From: Parapristionchus giblindavisi
Lineage: Eukaryota > Nematoda > Chromadorea > Rhabditida > Diplogasteridae
Assembly: GCA_943737045.1 (NCBI GenBank)
Contig: CALSFV010000288.1
Location: forward strand, 124,001-188,000
Length of the DNA: 64,000 nucleotides
Reading direction: 5' to 3'
Positions 59,501 through 64,000 of the stretch are shown here, piece by piece. The position numbers and the translations under genes are program-made. The notes below the pieces were generated by a model. That model worked only from the letters and a program-made list of their open reading frames with translations. It was not told the origin of the DNA and ran no database searches. The first letter of the stretch is position 1, and each line of letters opens with the position of its first letter.

Positions 59501-62500
59501 TGCATCATCATTACGCAATAACAAAAAATTTTCATGAGTCCGCAATAACAGGACCGGATTCCTCGATAAATTTCCCATAAGAACTCGCGAGAGCGGCCCG
59601 ATAGCACGCTTGGTTTACAAAATATAGCAAAAACAAAAAGTTGGCACTGACTTTCCGGCGCGACTGTTTCTCGATCCTCACGAAAGTTAGAGGGTTTACT
59701 AACTAGGGAATGGTTTCTTTGATGGTTGAAATTACGGGGAGTGACCTACATAGCAATATTCAGCATGGTCGACTTAGTAAGAATCAACTTTTAAAAGTTG
59801 CCATTGATCGATTTTTTAAACGAAACCCGTCGCATATCCGCCGCACGAAAGACAGCCAAAAATGATATTTTGGACTTTATTTTCACTGAAACAGCATTTT
59901 TTATGCTTGAATTACCATGCAGACATGAAATGCTGTCGGGGGAATCGAACCCCCCGACATGAAATGCTGTCGGGGGAAAACTGGTGTTCAAAAAGTGAAA
60001 AAAACAAAAAAAAACATCTTTTTGGCTGTCATTCGTGCGGCGGATATGCGACTGGTTTCGTTTAAAAAATCGATCAATGGCAACTTTTAAAAGTTGATTC
60101 TTACTAAGTCGACCATGCTTAATATTGTTATGTAGGTCACTCCCCGTAATTTTAACCATCAAAGAAACCATTCCCCAGTAAGACGACTACGCTGATTCCA
60201 AATCTGCAATAAAAACCTGCGAAATGTTTTTCTGAAGCGAGTTATAGCCGCCGAAAAATTCAAGCGATTTTCAACTGATTTCACCGCGCGTGTACAGGTT
60301 TTTTGAGCAGGTGCTATAAGCAAGTTCTTCTGACACAGCGCGTGGTCGAGTGGTAAGATGTTTGATTGGTATTCCGGAAGTAGGTATGGTTCGAGTCCCC
60401 ATGCTGTAACTATGTTTTTGCTGTTTTTTACTTGTGGTAATTTTACAAAGGTAAAACAATGAAAATAATTTTTATCACATTAACAGTTATGATAATCAAC
60501 TACGAAACAGTTCAAGCAAAGCGATTTGTGTTTTTTCTGTTTTTTTTTCCATCATCATTTGACGGTAGTGTGATCATGGGAATCGGACCGTAAGAAACGG
60601 TCTTTTCCCACGGTATTTTCCCACGCTACACCTTCGTTCTCACGTGCGGGATACCTAGACACTCCACCCGCTGGATACTTCGAAACCCCGGTGCAGTTCT
60701 GTTTCCCTCGTAGCATCTACTCCACCCCCTGTACCACTATGACTTGCCAAAGCATGGCTTTCATCTTGTGCCCCAATTGCCTCAAATCGCTTTGCTTTAA
60801 CTGTTTCGTAGTTGATTATCATAACTGTTAATGTGATAAAATGATTATCATTGCTTTCCCTTTGTAAAATTACCACAAGTAAAAAACAGCAAAAACATAG
60901 TTACAGCATGGGGACTCGAACCATAACTACTACCGGAATACCAATCAAACATCTTACCACTCGACCACGCTGCTGCTTGCAGCTGTGTCAGAAGAACTTG
61001 CTTATAGCACCTGCTCAAAAAACCTGTACACGCGCGGTGAAATCAGTTGAAAAATCGCTTGAATTTTTCGGCGGCTATAACTCGCTTCAGAAAAACATTT
61101 CGCAGGTTTTTATTGCAGATTTGGAATCAGCGCAGTCGTCTTAGTAAACCCTCTAACTTTCGTGAGGATCGAGATATGTGAGTTCCGACCATTCCCATGT
61201 CAGATTACCATAAATTTATCTGAAGGCCAAAACGAGTTGGAGACAGTGACCACATATGTTTGGACACTGAAATGTTTGTGTAAAAATAAATATATAAAAG
61301 AAAAGAATATAAAATAAACATTATGGACATTGAAAGACTACTCAAATTCAAATCAAGGGCATGTTCCGAGCTAATTTGAACTCTCCGCTCTGGCAGGGTT
61401 CTCTCGCAACAAACAAAGCGAGAGAGAATTGCCAGATTGGAGAGTTTAAAATTAGCTCGAGTTGTGTCTCTAATTGTAAGTAGTAAAACGTACTTGCATG
61501 GCTGTGGACACGCGCAAGATTTAATGATATTGAATCCTCCAGTGCCGTTGTTTGCCATTACACCGTCAACGCAATCGACTAGAATATAATAATACTATTA
61601 ATACTACTAATAATATTAATAAAAATAATATTAATAAAAATAATACTAATGATAATAAATAATTTTTTTTAAAATGTTTGTTTCCAATGTTTGCTATATG
61701 CAAGTTGCAATCAACTGAGCGAAACAATTAAATAAATTAAAGGCCCTTGATAATTAGCTCTGGCAATGCTCTCTCACTTTATTTGTTTACGGGAGCGCGG
61801 TGCCATAGTAAAGTGTAAAATTAGCTCGTGGTGTCCCTTTAAAATAACAAGGATTTAATACAAAATTACGATTCTTGCTCGTTGCGTCGTATTTATCCGC
61901 GACATAACACGACGGGTACTTGTCTCCTTGTAGGTACGGTAGACTGGAAAATCGATATTCTTGGAAAATCGATATTCTTGGAAAATCGATATTCTTGGAA
62001 AATTGATATTCTTGAAAACTCAACAAATCCTCAAAGGCATAGCTAATTTAAAGCTCCCCGCTCTTGAAACACTCTCGTAGACAAGAGTAACGAATGAGCA
62101 TTGCCAGAGCGGAGAGTTACAAATTAGCGCCTTGCGTGCTTTTGATATTTCAAAATTTATTTTACTTTGTAATATAAATATAAAAGATATACAAGGCCGC
62201 ATAGCATCCGCATTGCTTTATAATCTCCTCCTGCACGCATGAACGATAGCAAGCTTCTACCTGGAGAATTTTAAAATTATTATTTTTTATTATATCATTT
62301 CCACTTATGCATAATGCCACGGAAAAAAATAAGAATAACAAAAATAAGAATATCCATTGATCTAGTATCTATCTTGCGCTTGGAACAATTAAATAAATAA
62401 ATAAACCTGATAGGCTCCAACATAATTGGGCAGATTGAGATCTTGTACCCGTGTACAGTCCCCATATGGAGCAGGTTGACTGGAATGAACAATCAATGAT

Positions 62501-63216
62501 TACACAATGATCGCGTGAGGAAAATTTGTGACAATAAAAGTGATTTTATTTGCTTATTCAGTCCACAAAGGCGTTGTAGACTTGAAAGGTCCTTGCCAAC
62601 AGCCTCTCTGTTCTCTCGGATAGACCTACATATTGTGTAGACAAACGAACCGTGACGTATCGATGTACCGTATTCCGAACGACGAAGCGATCCCCGGTCC
62701 CGCGTAGTAACCGAACACGTCCGGATACGGTTCTTGCGACTGCAAATCAATCAATAGAAGGGTAGTCCTCTCGGACCCTACCGTATTGTGAATCGTTACT
62801 ACGACTCCTGCAGAATCGGTCCACGGTAGATACGTTTCCTGAATCATTTATTAGCTCCAAAGTAATGAAACAACACAACAATGAGAGAGCAGATATGTAA
62901 AAGCGGGGAGTAATCCAATATTTTTATTTCAATTATTATCGTTTGGCTTCATTCACTTTAAATTGGGCACACAGGAAGGAAATGTATTTCTCTCGCTCCG
63001 GCAACATTCTCTCACCGGGAGATAAAGAGTGTGGTGAGTCCGAAGAATGCAATTAGCATGGAATATTCTTTAAATATGAAAAAAATCAATACCTGATCAG
63101 TTCTGATGACTAGTCGAAGTCCGTAGAGTGGTCCGGCTCGCGAACTCACCTGCGTCTCTTCCTTGTTATACTGTATGCACCGACCAAAGTATGGGTCGTA
63201 TTTGTATACGAAATCA
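56587..63216 (-). CDS. DEG/ENaC (degenerin/amiloride-sensitive) ion channel, 5' end outside window
   Basis: Minus-strand exons: 63093-63216, 62782-62838, 62630-62739, 62407-62479, 62193-62260, 61870-61943, about 61491-61578, 58050-58153, 57677-57758, 57540-57615, 57209-57333, 56587-56892. All phases close, with GTTTTA as donor after the seventh. Family marks in order: AGPLYGLRLVI, ETYLPWTDSAGVVVTIHN, PYPDVFGYYAGPGIASSFGI, APYGDCT, ACYRSCVQEEIIKQCGC, DKYPSCY, CACPQPC, FYERMNYQLLSESPAY, then SCISDIGGQVGLFLGSWITI (pre-TM2/TM2) and a basic coiled cytoplasmic tail (AENAERERAQELKEKKRRAA). These proteins are trimeric Na+ channels with a cysteine-rich ectodomain. TM1 is not in the window. The C-terminus after KKGHDM is uncertain. 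One intron is 3.3 kb and full of foldbacks. Confidence 0.9.
57040..57170. repeat. Hairpin MITE with CTCTCGC/GCGAGAG arms
   Basis: About 110-bp palindromic repeat: ACACTCTCTCGCCTCG and GCGAGAGAGTGTTACCAGAG. Relatives at 57890-58000, 61372-61475, 61745-61845, 62040-62135 and partly at 10365-10400. Confidence 0.6.
57890..58000. repeat. Hairpin MITE, CTCTCGC family
   Basis: CCGCTCTGACAACACTCTCT and AAGCGAGAAAGAGC...GAGAGTTTCAA in a channel-gene intron. Confidence 0.6.
58321..59667. mobile_element. Foldback F11a (ACAGTCGCGCCGGAAAGT ends)
   Basis: Ends ACAGTCGCGCCGGAAAGTCA and its complement, arms about 570 bp. The end sequence resembles Tc1/mariner MITEs. Inserted at ACTCACAT in the F11 left arm; the right arm reads ...CGAGATATGTGAGTTCC uninterrupted. 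Confidence 0.85.
59701..60179. mobile_element. Foldback F11b
   Basis: Ends AACTAGGGAATGGTTTCTTT and AAAGAAACCATTCCCCAGT, arms about 170 bp. The centre contains a CCCCCGACATGAAATGCTGT direct repeat. Inserted in the F11 left arm at TTTACTAA. Confidence 0.8.
60335..60407 (+). ncRNA. tRNA-like module in F11, left arm
   Basis: 73 nt. Ends ACAGC and GCTGT pair; A-box-like TGGTCGAGTGGTAAGA; T at the U33-like position; B-box GGTTCGAGTCCC. The T-stem pairs poorly, so probably a tRNA-derived pseudogene. Confidence 0.55.
60902..60974 (-). ncRNA. tRNA-like module in F11, right arm
   Basis: Mirror of 60335-60407 with substitutions (GGTAGTAGTTATGGTTCGAG, same B-box), on the minus strand. Confidence 0.55.
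61372..61475. repeat. Hairpin MITE, CTCTCGC family
   Basis: CTCTCCGCTCTGGCAGGGTT and AATTGCCAGATTGGAGAGTT mirror each other; 16 bp from a channel exon. Confidence 0.65.
61745..61845. repeat. Hairpin MITE, CTCTCGC family
   Basis: ATTAGCTCTGGCAATGCTCT ... AAATTAGCTCGTGGTGTCCC, degenerate copy. Confidence 0.5.
62040..62135. repeat. Hairpin MITE, CTCTCGC family
   Basis: AAGCTCCCCGCTCTTGAAAC and GCCAGAGCGGAGAGTTACAA mirrored, in the intron before the ACYRSC exon's downstream neighbour. Confidence 0.65.
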
Positions 63217-63375
63217 CTGAAAGTGGAACCCCTTGATAATCAATAATATTACAAAATAATCAATAAACAGTGTTCATTCCAAACGCACACAACTAGCTAA
63301 TTTGAAATTCCTATTTGTCAACAGCAGAATATGCTCACAGTGAGAGTAGAATTAGCTTATTGTTAGGGTGTGCCT

Positions 63376-63722
63376 TTAAAGGTGGACTCCCGCGAATATT
63401 TTCGTGAACAAACTGTAAAGACAGAAAGTTAGCAAAAGTTATTCTACATACAGTACACCATTTATTTAACGCTAATAATGCTTATTGATTGCTTGAAATA
63501 TGAATGAATCATGCTTGCAATCGCAGGCAAAGGCGCGCTTTTTGAAAATAGGAAAGTTCGGCAATAGGATTCGAACCCACGGCCATGCGCTATCTAGAGA
63601 GAAGTGTTACCACTGCGCTAAGGGATTGACGAGCGGTGACTCACTCTTCTCTTATATCACTTTACACTTGCATAAGCTAGTTACAAGAGATTTGAATGAA
63701 CATTCGCGGGTCTCCACCTTTA
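63376..63722. mobile_element. TIR element carrying a tRNA-like module, copy 2
   Basis: Ends TTAAAGGTGGACTCCCGCGA and TTCGCGGGTCTCCACCTTTA. Same family as 24701-25042, reversed. Confidence 0.82.
63556..63629 (-). ncRNA. tRNA-like module, copy 2
   Basis: Minus strand: CCCTTAGCGCAGTGGTAACA and GTGGGTTCGAATCCTATTGC. Related to 24792-24863 with several substitutions; same caveats. Confidence 0.55.
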
Positions 63723-64000
63723 AGGGGCACACCACAAGCCAATTTTACTCTCCTCATTGGCCATACTCTCTCGATGTGCATTGTTGGCAACTCATTGCTT
63801 CTTCTATGTCTCAAAAAAGTTGCTTCGATGATCCTTCCATCTTACTGGTTGATCTTAAAATCTCAGACCACGCTCTATCGCGGTAGCAAGATAGTGTGAC
63901 CAAAGCGTATAATAAAGATGTTTCTATGTTATTTTTATTTATTTATTATTTCTTAAAGATGGAGACCCACGATTTTTTTTCGTAATAAGACTGTTCATAC
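63723..64000. other. Right edge, repeats only
   Basis: Half of a CTCTCGC-type hairpin (GGGGCACACCACAAGCC onward), AT-rich DNA and the start of another AAAGATGGAGACCCACGA end similar to the TIR family at 63376. No channel exon recognised. Confidence 0.45.

Larger units (their letters stand above)
58297..61200. mobile_element. Foldback F11, outer element in a channel-gene intron
   Basis: Ends ACATGGGAATGGTCGGAACT and its complement; ends and inner arms total about 500 bp per side. Two younger elements (58321-59667, 59701-60179) are inserted in the left arm; their empty sites are visible in the right arm (61141-61200). The arms contain tRNA-like modules at 60335-60407 and 60902-60974. Confidence 0.83.

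Noticed and set aside
62493..62750. 85-codon minus frame overlapping the channel gene
   Set aside because: Out of phase with the DEG/ENaC exon at 62630-62739, which has clear family motifs.

Overview
The window is nematode nuclear DNA. It has small exons with GT-AG introns, many AT-rich introns, dispersed TACTGTAG/TACGGTA motifs, and nematode-type genes: a ZPR1 zinc-finger protein, a HYLS-1 centriole/cilium protein, splicing factor SF3B2 and a DEG/ENaC channel. From memory, zpr-1 and the SF3B2 gene are also neighbours in Caenorhabditis elegans (cosmid W03F9), which fits a rhabditid, but I cannot name the species. Coding sequence is a small fraction of the window. Most of the rest is transposons, above all long inverted-repeat (foldback) elements.

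Layout. (1) 1-10919, copy A: the 3' end of zpr-1 (its 5' part lies before the window) followed on the same strand by a complete 12-exon hyls-1 (389 codons). (2) 10941-13904: a palindromic element with two 904-bp arms. Its spacer carries one SF3B2 exon in the opposite orientation. (3) 14242-25802: broken SF3B2 pieces on the + strand. They are split by a young LTR retrotransposon (15357-20553, minus strand), an RTE-like LINE (about 21014-24251) and a hAT-like insert that looks spliceable (25272-25768). (4) 25803-29148: a 44-bp tandem array and nested foldbacks. (5) 29149-56091, copy B: a second zpr-1 (damaged 5' half, internal two-exon duplication) and a second hyls-1 with two in-frame stops, swollen from 7.9 to 19.5 kb by insertions. 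One insertion region holds an unidentified gene and a TACTGTAG array. (6) 56587-63216, minus strand: a DEG/ENaC channel gene whose first exons lie beyond the right edge.

The two zpr-1/hyls-1 copies form a tandem segmental duplication. Copy A reads as functional and copy B as decaying. Because the copies align through introns, each serves as an empty-site reference for insertions in the other. That shows that several palindromes are real insertions. Three foldback/TIR families carry tRNA-like A-box/B-box modules. All exon boundaries were deduced by eye from reading frame, splice signals and A/B comparison.
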